10,104 nt of DNA from Ruminococcus sp. (GCA_003488415.1 DNLQ01000100.1:1-10104); one strand, 5' to 3'. Positions 1-6,192 are shown, numbered from the stretch's first letter. The notes: generated from the letters alone by a model not told the origin. Translations and numbers: made by a program.

Positions 1-221
1 ACTGCGTCCGGATAGATGTCCTCGAATACGGCGTCTATCTGGTCACGGAGTATCTCCGGCAGAGTCTCCTGTACCGATCGAACTCCCATGGTATTCTGTG
101 CAGTGAGCGCTGTTACCGCACTCATGGCGAAGACTCCGTTGAGAGTCATGGTCTTGATATCTGCCTGTATGCCTGCTCCGCCGGAAGAATCACTGCCGGC
201 TATGGTAAGGGCTGTTTTCAT
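1..221 (-). CDS. thiD: Hydroxymethylpyrimidine/phosphomethylpyrimidine kinase ThiD, N-terminal part
   Basis: Partial gene: the first 73 codons are present and the frame stays open to the left edge. The protein starts MKTALTIAGSDSSGG and continues with AGIQADIKT, the substrate-binding N-terminus of the ThiD family, followed by a conserved MSAVTALTAQNT-like stretch. ThiD phosphorylates HMP and then HMP-phosphate in the cytoplasm, giving the pyrimidine pyrophosphate used by ThiE. The ATG sits in an ATGA overlap with the thiE stop codon (4 bp shared), so translation is probably coupled. Its position as last visible gene of the riboswitch-controlled thi operon supports the call. The related pyridoxal kinases of the same fold are less likely in this context. 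The C-terminal catalytic half cannot be judged. Confidence 0.93.
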   Translation of the reverse strand, partial: MKTALTIAGSDSSGGAGIQADIKTMTLNGVFAMSAVTALTAQNTMGVRSVQETLPEILRDQIDAVFEDIYPDA

Positions 222-868
222 ACGCCTTCACCTCTGGTAAGTCCCGAAGCTGCTTCACGGAGCTGTGCTGCGGCTGCTTCTATGTCCTCTGCGCCGAATA
301 CCGCTGATACTGCCGCTATACCTGCCATTCCGCCCCCTGCGAGCTCAGTCAGGTTCAGCGCATTGATCCCTCCTATAGCCACAGATGGTATCCCGACACT
401 TCCGCATATCTCACGGAGCTGTGAGGTCGTTATGCGTATAGCATTGGTCTTGGTAGGCGACGGGAATACTGCCCCCACTCCCAGATAGTCAGCTCCCTCG
501 GACTGCGCCCTCTTTGCCTGCTCTACAGTCTTTGCAGTTGCTCCGATAATAAAATCCTTTCCGGCGATACGCCGTATCTCCCTGACCGGTGCGTCCTCTA
601 TACCGACGTGTACTCCATCAGCTCCGGCGGCAAGTGCTGCATCATAGTCATCGTCTATGATAAGCGGTACGCCGTACTCACGGCATATTCTCCCCACCTT
701 GTATGCCTCCTCGGCAAGCTGTTCCGAGGTCATGCTCTTTTCACGAAGCTGGAGCATTGTCACTCCTCCTGCAAGAGCCTCCTCTATACACTTGTAAAAG
801 TCTCTGCTGCCCATACATTTGCGGTCTGTAACTGCATACAGCAGAAGCTGTTCACGCTTTACGTTCAT
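218..868 (-). CDS. thiE: Thiamine-phosphate synthase ThiE
   Basis: The 216-residue TIM-barrel enzyme couples HMP pyrophosphate with carboxythiazole/thiazole phosphate to give thiamine phosphate. Family motifs are seen in order: QLREK (40-44, pyrophosphate/Mg site), IIDDDYDAAL (70-79), GADGVHVG (82-89) followed by E91-D92, GATAKT (109-114), GADYLGVGAVFPSPTK (125-140) and AIGGI (164-168). Length is normal for the family. The canonical Asn-Asp of the IIND motif reads Asp-Asp (D72-D73), and the usual GVSAHT-type loop reads GATAKT. The ATG at 868 is preceded by GGAG at a suitable distance and overlaps the end of the tenI-like gene by 17 bp. The GxGxVFPxPTK loop separates it from the neighbouring TenI paralogue, which has GHVF there. 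Co-regulated by the upstream TPP riboswitch. Confidence 0.95.
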   Translation of the reverse strand: MNVKREQLLLYAVTDRKCMGSRDFYKCIEEALAGGVTMLQLREKSMTSEQLAEEAYKVGRICREYGVPLIIDDDYDAALAAGADGVHVGIEDAPVREIRRIAGKDFIIGATAKTVEQAKRAQSEGADYLGVGAVFPSPTKTNAIRITTSQLREICGSVGIPSVAIGGINALNLTELAGGGMAGIAAVSAVFGAEDIEAAAAQLREAASGLTRGEGV

Positions 869-1460
869 TTATCCCACTCCTTAATCCGTTCATGTATGCG
901 GAGGTGTCCTCACACACCATAAATCCGCTCCTTATACAAATACCTGCCGCTCCGGCAGCTATGACAGCTCCGGCATTTGACGGCGATATACCGCCGATAG
1001 CATATACCGGTATGCTGACCGCAGAGACTGTCTCCCGGATAAAGTCAAGTCCCCTGCCGGGCAGCCCTGCCTTACAGTCTGTTGCAAATACGTGTCCTGC
1101 TGTGACGTATGCTGCACCCAGCCGCTGTGCCTCCTGCGCCTCCGCCGGAGAGTGGACTGATACACCGATAACATCAAACCGCTCAGGAGCCGTAAGCTCC
1201 CTCAGTATCGGCAGCGGCAGATGTATCCTCCTTGCTCCCAGCTCAGCGGCTGCATCTGCGTAGGTGTGCAGAGTGCAGTCCGTACCGTACCTTTCGCACA
1301 GCTCCATGACCTCAGCAGCAAGCGTGATGTACTCCTTCTCCGGAAGGTCTTTTTCACGCAGTATTATACTGTCCGGTGCGCTCTGACATATCATCCCTAT
1401 ACGGTGAAGGAAGCTCTCACGGCAGAGTCTGCGCTCAGTCACGCATATCACCTTACACAT
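852..1460 (-). CDS. tenI: TenI-type thiazole tautomerase (ThiE paralogue)
   Basis: The 202-residue protein is of the ThiE/TenI fold but lacks the ThiE pyrophosphate and Mg signature. Where ThiE has QLREK it reads IILREKDL (32-39), and where ThiE has VGxVFPTPTK it reads AGHVFATDCKAGLPGRG (121-137). In Bacillus subtilis TenI a His in this GHVF segment (His122) is required for aromatising the thiazole tautomer made by ThiG; the equivalent here is H123. AIGGI (154-158) closes the barrel's phosphate site. It sits between thiH and thiE, as expected for this step. The ATG at 1460 overlaps the thiH stop by 8 bp and has no clear Shine-Dalgarno, so it probably relies on translational coupling. A degenerate second ThiE is the alternative, but the His motif favours TenI. 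Confidence 0.87.
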   Translation of the reverse strand: MCKVICVTERRLCRESFLHRIGMICQSAPDSIILREKDLPEKEYITLAAEVMELCERYGTDCTLHTYADAAAELGARRIHLPLPILRELTAPERFDVIGVSVHSPAEAQEAQRLGAAYVTAGHVFATDCKAGLPGRGLDFIRETVSAVSIPVYAIGGISPSNAGAVIAAGAAGICIRSGFMVCEDTSAYMNGLRSGINERKA

Positions 1461-2703
1461 ACAGATAATCGTTCAGCACAGGCTGAAGCCCTTCATCGGA
1501 CATATCCTTGTACATCTGTGCAAAGCTGCGGCTGTCGTTGATCTCGAACTGCTCGTCGCCCTCAGCGTCACTTTCCTTGCCTGTGTACTTGCTCTCGTGA
1601 TCGCCGATACCGGTGGAGACTCCGGCACTGATCTTGGTGGCAGCTATCTTTACAATGCCGTTGCGGAAGCTCTCACTCTCCCTTGATGAGACGGTTATGC
1701 CTGCAAACGGCAGGAAAAGCCTGTAGGCGCAGAGTATCTGGCACAGTTCACGCTCATGGACGTCCTGTGGATTGATGGTGTCATTGTTGATTATGGGACG
1801 CAGCCTCGGACATGACAGTGATACCTCTGCGTGAGGATATTTGCGCTGGAGATAGTAAACATGGAGAGCAGATGCAAGTGCGTCCCTGCGGAAGTCGGAA
1901 AGTCCCAGCAGTGCAGAACAGGCTATACCTCGCATTCCGCCCATTAGCGCCCTCTCCTGTGCGTCAAAGCGATATGGCCAGACTCTCTTGTGTCCGGCAA
2001 GGTGGAGCTGCTCGTACTTCACGGTATCATAGGTCTCCTGGAATACCGTCACATAGTCCACTCCGCATTCATGCAGATAGCGGTAGTCATCGGTATTCAT
2101 CGGGTACACCTCTATGCCCACCATCCGGAAATACTTCCTTGCCAGTTTACAAGCCTCACCGATGTACTTCACGTCACTCTTTGAACGGCTTTCACCGGTA
2201 AGAAGAAGTATCTCCTCCATTCCGCTGTCTGCAATGACCTTCATCTCATGCTCTATCTGCTCCATATCCAGCTTCATGCGGCGTATATGGTTGTAACAGT
2301 TGAATCCGCAGTACACACAGTAGTTCTCGCAGTAGTTTGCAATGTACAGCGGTGTGAACAGGTATACGGTATTGCCGAAGTGCTTTCTTGTCTCCAGCCT
2401 TGCCTTCTCTGCCATTCGTTCCAGAAACGGTGCAGCAGCAGGTGAGAGAAGTGCCTTCAGATCCTCCACTGAAAGCGTGTCATGCTGGAGCGCTCTGTGA
2501 ACGTCTGCGGCAGTATAGGCATTGTAATCGTAGCTCTCCACCTGCTTCATTACCTTCTCACGTATATCGGAGCTTATCTGCTCCATGTCCGGCAGATACG
2601 CCATATGATCGGTACGGCTGGAAGGATCTGTCTCAAGTCTGTGCTTGCGCTCAAGTGCCTCCGCGGAAAGCTCCCCGGAGTCAATAAAGAAATGATTCTC
2701 CAT
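1453..2703 (-). CDS. thiH: 2-iminoacetate synthase ThiH (radical SAM tyrosine lyase)
   Basis: The 416-residue radical SAM enzyme cleaves tyrosine to 2-iminoacetate (dehydroglycine) and p-cresol, supplying the C-N unit of the thiazole. The CX3CX2C cluster motif is seen as YCENYCVYCGFN with C125, C129 and C132. The SCPRLRP segment and the C-terminal GLQPVLNDY match ThiH. It lacks the extra C-terminal cysteine motif of the relative HydG. The frame extends upstream to 2778, but the ATG at 2703 is preferred: it is preceded by AGGTGA with normal spacing, lies 10 nt after the thiG stop, and the upstream codons overlap thiG. The N-terminus carries some 40-45 residues more than E. coli ThiH. Use of ThiH rather than the oxygen-dependent ThiO fits an anaerobe. 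Confidence 0.95.
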   Translation of the reverse strand: MENHFFIDSGELSAEALERKHRLETDPSSRTDHMAYLPDMEQISSDIREKVMKQVESYDYNAYTAADVHRALQHDTLSVEDLKALLSPAAAPFLERMAEKARLETRKHFGNTVYLFTPLYIANYCENYCVYCGFNCYNHIRRMKLDMEQIEHEMKVIADSGMEEILLLTGESRSKSDVKYIGEACKLARKYFRMVGIEVYPMNTDDYRYLHECGVDYVTVFQETYDTVKYEQLHLAGHKRVWPYRFDAQERALMGGMRGIACSALLGLSDFRRDALASALHVYYLQRKYPHAEVSLSCPRLRPIINNDTINPQDVHERELCQILCAYRLFLPFAGITVSSRESESFRNGIVKIAATKISAGVSTGIGDHESKYTGKESDAEGDEQFEINDSRSFAQMYKDMSDEGLQPVLNDYLYV

Positions 2704-2713
2704 AGTCGTCACC

Positions 2714-3487
2714 TCAGTCCCGGAGGAATCCGGTAAGAGTGTCGGATGGCGCTCCGCCACGCATAAGCACTCTTCCAAGTCCGGAAAGATATGCCTTTCT
2801 TCCCGCTTCTACTGCCTGTCGGAAAGCGTCTGCCATTACCGGAAGATCTCCTGCTGTTGCAAGTGCAGTATTGCACATTACAGCGGCAGCTCCCATTTCC
2901 ATTGCCTCGCACGCCTGTGAGGGACGTCCGATGCCTGCGTCCACGATCACAGGCAGGTCGATCTCGTCTATGAGTATCTGTATGAAGTCCTTTGTGGCAA
3001 GTCCTTTGTTTGAGCCGATCGGTGAAGCAAGAGGCATTACTGATGCCGCTCCTGCATTCACAAGGTCACGGGCAGTATTGAGATCGGGATACATATAGGG
3101 CATTACAATGAAGCCTTCATTTGCAAGTATCTCTGTCGCCCTTACTGTCTCTGCATTATCCGGCAGAAGATACTTGGTATCACGCATTATCTCCACCTTT
3201 ACAAAGTCTCCGCAGCCCAGTTCACGGGCAAGACGTGCTATGCGGACTGCCTCGTCAGCATTCCTTGCTCCGGAGGTGTTGGGCAGCAGTGTCACTCCCT
3301 CAGGTATGTAGTCAAGTATATTCTCATGTTCTTTGGTCTGCGCTCTTCGTACTGCAAGGGTTATAAGCTCTGCTCCGGCATACTTTACTGCCGCTTCGAT
3401 AAGTGACAATGAGTATTTTCCCGATCCCAGTATAAAACGTGAATCAAACTCACGTCCGCCCAGTACAAGTTTATCTTTTGTGTTCAT
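2714..3487 (-). CDS. thiG: Thiazole synthase ThiG
   Basis: The 257-residue TIM-barrel enzyme condenses 1-deoxyxylulose 5-phosphate, dehydroglycine and the ThiS thiocarboxylate sulfur into the thiazole phosphate tautomer. The N-terminus reads DKLVLGGREFDSRFILGSGK, typical of ThiG. The Schiff-base lysine is expected in DFVKVEIM (about K97, close to K96 of B. subtilis). LLPDN, PIGSNKGL, VDAGIGRPSQ and the terminal DTLTGFLRD region are also family hallmarks. The frame allows an ATG at 3505, but that codon has no Shine-Dalgarno; the ATG at 3487 has AGAAGG seven nt upstream and gives the usual family length. ThiG works in a complex with ThiS and ThiH, all encoded here. Confidence 0.96.
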   Translation of the reverse strand: MNTKDKLVLGGREFDSRFILGSGKYSLSLIEAAVKYAGAELITLAVRRAQTKEHENILDYIPEGVTLLPNTSGARNADEAVRIARLARELGCGDFVKVEIMRDTKYLLPDNAETVRATEILANEGFIVMPYMYPDLNTARDLVNAGAASVMPLASPIGSNKGLATKDFIQILIDEIDLPVIVDAGIGRPSQACEAMEMGAAAVMCNTALATAGDLPVMADAFRQAVEAGRKAYLSGLGRVLMRGGAPSDTLTGFLRD

Positions 3488-3509
3488 TGAAAAGCCTTCT
3501 TTCATATTT

Positions 3510-4145
3510 TCAGCAGTCGGTCTCTCCGGCTATGAGCCGGATGACCATGTGTGCCTGATGTGCGGCACATATCATCACCCGGGAGGCGAATAGTCCCTCT
3601 CCCTCTGCAACTCCGTTCACTCCGTCACCGCTGAGATAGAATCTGCTCCCCAGCCTGCGTGTGCGTATCATGTTGGCGGAGTACAGTCCTGCCATTCCTG
3701 AACCTGCCACAAGGTACTTCTCCGGTAACTGCTCCAGCACTGTGTTCACCAGCATAGCCTTCTGCTCTGCGCTGTCAAATGCCTCACATATTATCGGATC
3801 ATCCCTCAGCAGCTCAGGTATGTTTTCCGGAGTCAGCTTCACGGTATCCGTTCTGATGTCACAGTAGGGGGCTAAACGGGACAGTGTGTCCCGGAGCGCC
3901 TCCGTTTTCGGAAGTCCGATCTGATCGGGGAAATACTGCTGTCGGTTCAGGTTGGATATATCTACGGTGTCGAAGTCTATAATGTGGAGATGTCCCACTC
4001 CGGCACGGGCAAGAGTTATGGCAATATTGGAGCCGAGTCCACCGAGTCCGCAGACTGCCGCAGATGCCTCTGACAGCTTCCTTTGCATTTCCGCTCCGTG
4101 ACGCTGTGCCAATGAGGAATACATCTCTTCTCTGGTAGGTGTCAT
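3510..4145 (-). CDS. thiF: Sulfur carrier adenylyltransferase ThiF, short form
   Basis: The 211-residue E1-like enzyme adenylates the C-terminal glycine of ThiS so that sulfur can be added. Visible motifs: the ATP-binding GLGGLGSN (33-40), the acidic pair D57/D59 in IIDFDTVD, the arginine finger region NLNRQQYF (65-72, R68), K80, and the Mg-binding aspartate region EAFDSAEQK (D124). It is about 40 residues shorter than E. coli ThiF and has no CXXC pairs, so the structural zinc site of the long form is absent. This matches the short 'family 2' ThiF common in Clostridia. The ATG follows the thiS stop after one nucleotide, with AGGAGG eight nt upstream inside thiS. MoeB or HesA relatives are unlikely, given the direct pairing with thiS. 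Confidence 0.93.
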   Translation of the reverse strand: MTPTREEMYSSLAQRHGAEMQRKLSEASAAVCGLGGLGSNIAITLARAGVGHLHIIDFDTVDISNLNRQQYFPDQIGLPKTEALRDTLSRLAPYCDIRTDTVKLTPENIPELLRDDPIICEAFDSAEQKAMLVNTVLEQLPEKYLVAGSGMAGLYSANMIRTRRLGSRFYLSGDGVNGVAEGEGLFASRVMICAAHQAHMVIRLIAGETDC

Positions 4146-4146
4146 A

Positions 4147-4341
4147 TCAGCCGCCTCCTACAAAGCCCACTATCTCCACACTGTCTCCGTCCTTTACAGT
4201 TGTATCTGTGTATGCAGACTTAGGTACGATCTCAAAGTTCAGCTCCACAGCCACTCTCTCCGGCTTGTAGCCGCCCTCCTCAATAAGCTGCGCTATCGTT
4301 TTTCCGGCAGCGTCCTGTTCTGCACCGTTTATCCTTACCAT
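4147..4341 (-). CDS. thiS: Sulfur carrier protein ThiS
   Basis: The 64-residue ubiquitin-like protein carries sulfur as a C-terminal thiocarboxylate for thiazole formation. The start MVRINGAEQ and centre RVAVELNFEIVPKS follow the beta-grasp pattern, with 'VAVELN..IVPK' a recognisable ThiS segment. The C-terminus is VGFVGGG, giving the essential terminal Gly-Gly; Firmicute ThiS proteins such as that of B. subtilis also end VGGG. The ATG at 4341 has a strong AAAGGAGGT site five nt upstream. It is the first gene after the TPP riboswitch and terminator and directly precedes its activating enzyme, ThiF. Confidence 0.96.
   Translation of the reverse strand: MVRINGAEQDAAGKTIAQLIEEGGYKPERVAVELNFEIVPKSAYTDTTVKDGDSVEIVGFVGGG
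4154..4159 (-). promoter_or_regulatory. thiF Shine-Dalgarno embedded in ThiS Gly-Gly codons
   Basis: AGGAGG on the minus strand lies eight nt before the thiF ATG. It is formed by the last base of a Val codon plus the GGA and GGC codons of the terminal glycines of ThiS. The same bases therefore encode the sulfur-carrying tail and initiate the activating enzyme. Confidence 0.85.
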
Positions 4342-4346
4342 TGTTT

Positions 4347-4355
4347 ACCTCCTTT
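4347..4355 (-). promoter_or_regulatory. thiS ribosome binding site
   Basis: AAAGGAGGT on the minus strand, five nt before the thiS ATG. It is nearly fully complementary to the 16S 3' end. It lies downstream of the terminator, so it is exposed only on read-through transcripts. Confidence 0.88.
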
Positions 4356-4359
4356 GCGC

Positions 4360-4396
4360 AAAAAAGCGGAAGCTGCCGGGATAAGGCAGCTTCCGC
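4360..4396 (-). terminator. Intrinsic terminator controlled by the TPP riboswitch
   Basis: On the minus strand a perfect 12-bp GC-rich stem (GCGGAAGCTGCC paired with GGCAGCTTCCGC, loop TTATCCC) is followed directly by six T residues. It lies between the TPP aptamer and the thiS ribosome binding site. It is therefore the expression platform: ligand-bound aptamer should let the terminator form, stopping transcription ahead of the thi genes. The last nucleotides of the aptamer flank (GAAGTAACTTC) and the terminator's 5' arm can form alternative short pairings, but I cannot fix the antiterminator by eye. Confidence 0.95.
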
Positions 4397-4402
4397 TGAA
4401 GT

Positions 4403-4496
4403 TACTTCTTTCCCTACGTTGGCATTATCCAAATCAGGTCTCAGGTCGGAGACTCGGTCGTCCCCCTCTCAGCCCGTCTACGAGCTCCCTGTTGTA
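4403..4496 (-). ncRNA. TPP riboswitch aptamer (THI-box)
   Basis: On the minus strand the conserved THI-box elements appear in order: GGGAGC (P2 5' strand), a P3 hairpin AGCTC/GGGCT ending in CTGAGA (4467-4472), a facultative hairpin GGGGAC/GTCTCC (4448-4465, the variable P3a insert), an ACC that closes P2, ACCTGAT (4433-4439), GGATAATGCC (4421-4430) within TTGG/CCAA P5, and CGTAGGGAA. It binds thiamine pyrophosphate in nascent mRNA. The following terminator and the thi operon give its target. Closing helix P1 is hard to see: only TAC/GTA pair at the ends, so the exact outer boundaries are uncertain. Confidence 0.96.
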
Positions 4497-4500
4497 TTGC

Positions 4501-4516
4501 GGTCTTCTCAAAGACC
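4501..4516 (-). other. 5' leader hairpin upstream of the TPP aptamer
   Basis: Perfect 6-bp stem GGTCTT/AAGACC with a TGAG loop on the minus strand. It begins almost at the predicted transcription start and ends about five nt before the aptamer. It may protect the 5' end of the leader or take part in switching; the TCTTT in its 5' arm could also pair with AAAGA just 3' of the aptamer core. Function is unknown. Confidence 0.5.
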
Positions 4517-4523
4517 ATTTACT

Positions 4524-4552
4524 ATTGTAGCACAGTAACACCCGGATTTCAA
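4524..4552 (-). promoter_or_regulatory. Promoter of the thi operon
   Basis: Sigma-A type elements on the minus strand: -35 TTGAAA (4547-4552), 17-bp spacer, -10 TACAAT (4524-4529) preceded by TGC, giving an extended -10. The predicted start near 4517 lies just before the leader hairpin and TPP aptamer, as required for riboswitch control of thiSFGH-tenI-thiED. Confidence 0.85.
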
Positions 4553-4574
4553 GTATCCTGAAAAATGTTTTTGT

Positions 4575-5024
4575 TCAAACTAATTTTATCATCTGGTCAT
4601 AGCATAGCTTATCGCCGTTTTCAGTGCCGATAATGTGATACTCTGTCTCACGGTATCCGTGACTGAGGTATATCGCCTTTGCGGGAAGTGATGCGGAAAG
4701 AGTTATAGTCCCGCCGGCTCCTGCTATGCCCTCAGCAAACCGCAGCAGCTCACCTCCGAAACCTTTCCCCTGATACTCCGGCAGTACGAAAAGGCGGTTT
4801 ATCTCATTGCCGTTCACTGTAACCGTTCCGGCAGCACTCTCTCCATACATATACAGCCATACTGCTCCGGCAGCTATATCAGCCGCTATGCGCTCTTCTG
4901 AATGATGCTCCAGGAAGAACTGAACTGCTCCGGCAGGATAATACAATGGATATACTGCGGATATCGTCTCAGAAGCTATTCTCTTTACTGTCTCACAGTC
5001 CTTGGACTCAGCCTTTACTATCAT
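4575..5024 (-). CDS. GNAT family N-acetyltransferase
   Basis: The 149-residue protein is of GNAT size. The acetyl-CoA pyrophosphate-binding motif is seen in RLFVLPEYQGKGFGGELL (77-94), with Q85-G-K-G-F-G-G as the Q/RxxGxG/A loop. The C-terminal AIYLSHGYRETEYHI (117-131) matches the conserved 'fY.k.GF' strand. It should transfer an acetyl group from acetyl-CoA to an amine; the substrate cannot be told. The ATG at 5024 is chosen because AGGAAAGG lies just upstream; a GTG at 5042 would precede that site. It overlaps the PAP2 gene by 17 bp, so it is the third gene of that operon. No hairpin terminator follows it, and the thi promoter starts 22 nt after its stop codon. Confidence 0.88.
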   Translation of the reverse strand: MIVKAESKDCETVKRIASETISAVYPLYYPAGAVQFFLEHHSEERIAADIAAGAVWLYMYGESAAGTVTVNGNEINRLFVLPEYQGKGFGGELLRFAEGIAGAGGTITLSASLPAKAIYLSHGYRETEYHIIGTENGDKLCYDQMIKLV

Positions 5025-5571
5025 CTTTTTCCTTTCCTGCACTCTTCTTATCCGCTATAGCTGTTACTATCTTGGCTGACAGTGTTCCCAGTGCTGCTCC
5101 GCCGATAACATCTGTGGGAAAGTGTACATAGAGGTACATACGTGAAAATGCGATAAGATTTGCAAGCACCATTGCAGGTATCCCAAGCATCTTGCTGTAG
5201 TGGAGAAGCGCTCCGGCTCCGGCAAAACTGGCGATAGAGTGTCCGGACGGAAAGGAGTAATCCTTCGGTATCTTTACCAGCATATCCTCCAGCGGATCTA
5301 TCCAGCAGGGACGGTCCCGGCGGATAAGGTTCTTCAGTATCAGATTTCCCGCTACAAAACCTCCCGATATGGCTCCTATCATCACCAATCCTGCACGGCG
5401 CAGCTTTTCACTCAGCAGCAGCATGGAACTGAATGCCAGCCAGAATACTCCCAGGTCACCAAAGCGTGTTACCCAGGGTATCAGCCTGTCCATAGTGTGG
5501 CTGCGGTAATGCTCCTGTATATAATCAAGTATGCTGAAATCAGAGTGCTGTATATTTAACCTTCTGAACAT
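5008..5571 (-). CDS. PAP2-type membrane phosphatase
   Basis: The 187-residue integral membrane protein has all three phosphatase motifs of the PAP2/PgpB family: KX6RP as KNLIRRDRP (K80-P88), PSGH (108-111), and SRX5HX3D as SRMYLYVHFPTD (S143, R144, H150, D154). H150 would be the nucleophile and H111 the acid. Hydrophobic helices lie around 42-54, 62-80, 112-128, 131-143 and 155-173; the tail is charged. Such enzymes dephosphorylate lipid phosphates such as undecaprenyl pyrophosphate or phosphatidate with the active site on the outer face; the substrate here is unknown. The ATG lies 2 nt after the cyclase stop, with GGAGG inside the cyclase gene's end. Confidence 0.92.
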   Translation of the reverse strand: MFRRLNIQHSDFSILDYIQEHYRSHTMDRLIPWVTRFGDLGVFWLAFSSMLLLSEKLRRAGLVMIGAISGGFVAGNLILKNLIRRDRPCWIDPLEDMLVKIPKDYSFPSGHSIASFAGAGALLHYSKMLGIPAMVLANLIAFSRMYLYVHFPTDVIGGAALGTLSAKIVTAIADKKSAGKEKDDSKG

Positions 5572-5573
5572 TA

Positions 5574-6161
5574 TTAATCCTCCGTCATAAGATATGCTCG
5601 GCAGGGCGAACCGTCCGATCCTGCAAGATTCAGCGGTGCGGCACTCAGAAAATACTTTCCCTCTGTTACTCCATCCAGTACCAATCCCTCCAGCAGCACT
5701 ATCTCTCTGCCAAGAAGTATCAGATGCACCTCCATCGGTGCTTGCTCAGGCCCTACGCTCTGGCTATCCGTCCCTACGAGCCGCACTCCTCCATCTGCAA
5801 ATACTCTTGCAGCCGGAGCTGTGACTACTCCCCTGTCTGCTATTATGATACGCTCAGGTGCGCCTGCCATGCGTGCAGACTCAAGTATCTCCTCAGCCTT
5901 CTCTGCTGAAATATCTCCGGGAACCCGACATACATACGCCGCTCCCACAAAGCTGTCAAGAGGCATTTTTTCAACTGTTTTTCCGTCTCCCAGAAAATGA
6001 AACGGTGCGTCGATATGCGTGCCGTTGTGTACGCACATTGTCAGCTCTGACAGATTGTAATTATCTCCGTCTGCGGTACGCTTGGCTGCCTTCAGTTCCG
6101 GCGCAGGATCACCCGGATATACCGCACATGACAATACCTCCTGCGAGATGTCAATAATCAT
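5574..6161 (-). CDS. Cyclase family metal hydrolase (kynurenine formamidase-like)
   Basis: The 195-residue protein carries the metal-binding signature HxGTHxDxPxH as VHNGTHIDAPFHF (H45, H49, D51, H55 counted from the chosen start), defining the cyclase/kynurenine formamidase family. These enzymes hydrolyse small amide or ester bonds using Zn or Mn. The N-terminal IIDISQEV and the EGLVLDGV and C-terminal PLNLAGSDGSPCRAYL segments also fit. No tryptophan-degradation gene is nearby, so the substrate is open. A TTG at 6167 is in frame, but the ATG at 6161 is favoured: AAAGGGG lies seven nt upstream. It is first in a three-gene operon with its own promoter. Confidence 0.9.
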   Translation of the reverse strand: MIIDISQEVLSCAVYPGDPAPELKAAKRTADGDNYNLSELTMCVHNGTHIDAPFHFLGDGKTVEKMPLDSFVGAAYVCRVPGDISAEKAEEILESARMAGAPERIIIADRGVVTAPAARVFADGGVRLVGTDSQSVGPEQAPMEVHLILLGREIVLLEGLVLDGVTEGKYFLSAAPLNLAGSDGSPCRAYLMTED

Positions 6162-6192
6162 GATCAAACCCCTTTCGTTTTCCTATGATTAT

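Noticed and set aside
892..1263. Plus-strand open frame of 123 codons opposite tenI
   Set aside because: Low-complexity Ala/Ser/Pro-rich translation, the mirror image of Ala/Gly-rich barrel codons in tenI.
1453..2703. Identity as HydG (hydrogenase maturation) instead of ThiH
   Set aside because: HydG has an additional C-terminal iron-sulfur cysteine motif that is absent here, and the gene is inside a thi operon.
2704..2778. 25-residue N-terminal extension of ThiH
   Set aside because: It would lie almost entirely inside thiG and is unlike ThiH. The ATG at 2703 has its own Shine-Dalgarno just after the thiG stop.
3488..3505. Upstream ATG for ThiG at 3505
   Set aside because: No ribosome binding site precedes it; the AGAAGG serving the ATG at 3487 lies inside this stretch.
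900..5000. Recurring GCTCCGGCAG-like decamers
   Set aside because: They fall in coding frames as Ala-Gly-Ala codons (GCC GGA GC on the coding strand) with irregular spacing; codon preference rather than a repeat family.
6161..6167. TTG start two codons upstream of the cyclase ATG
   Set aside because: The TTG has poor spacing from AAAGGGG, while the ATG at 6161 is seven nt from it.
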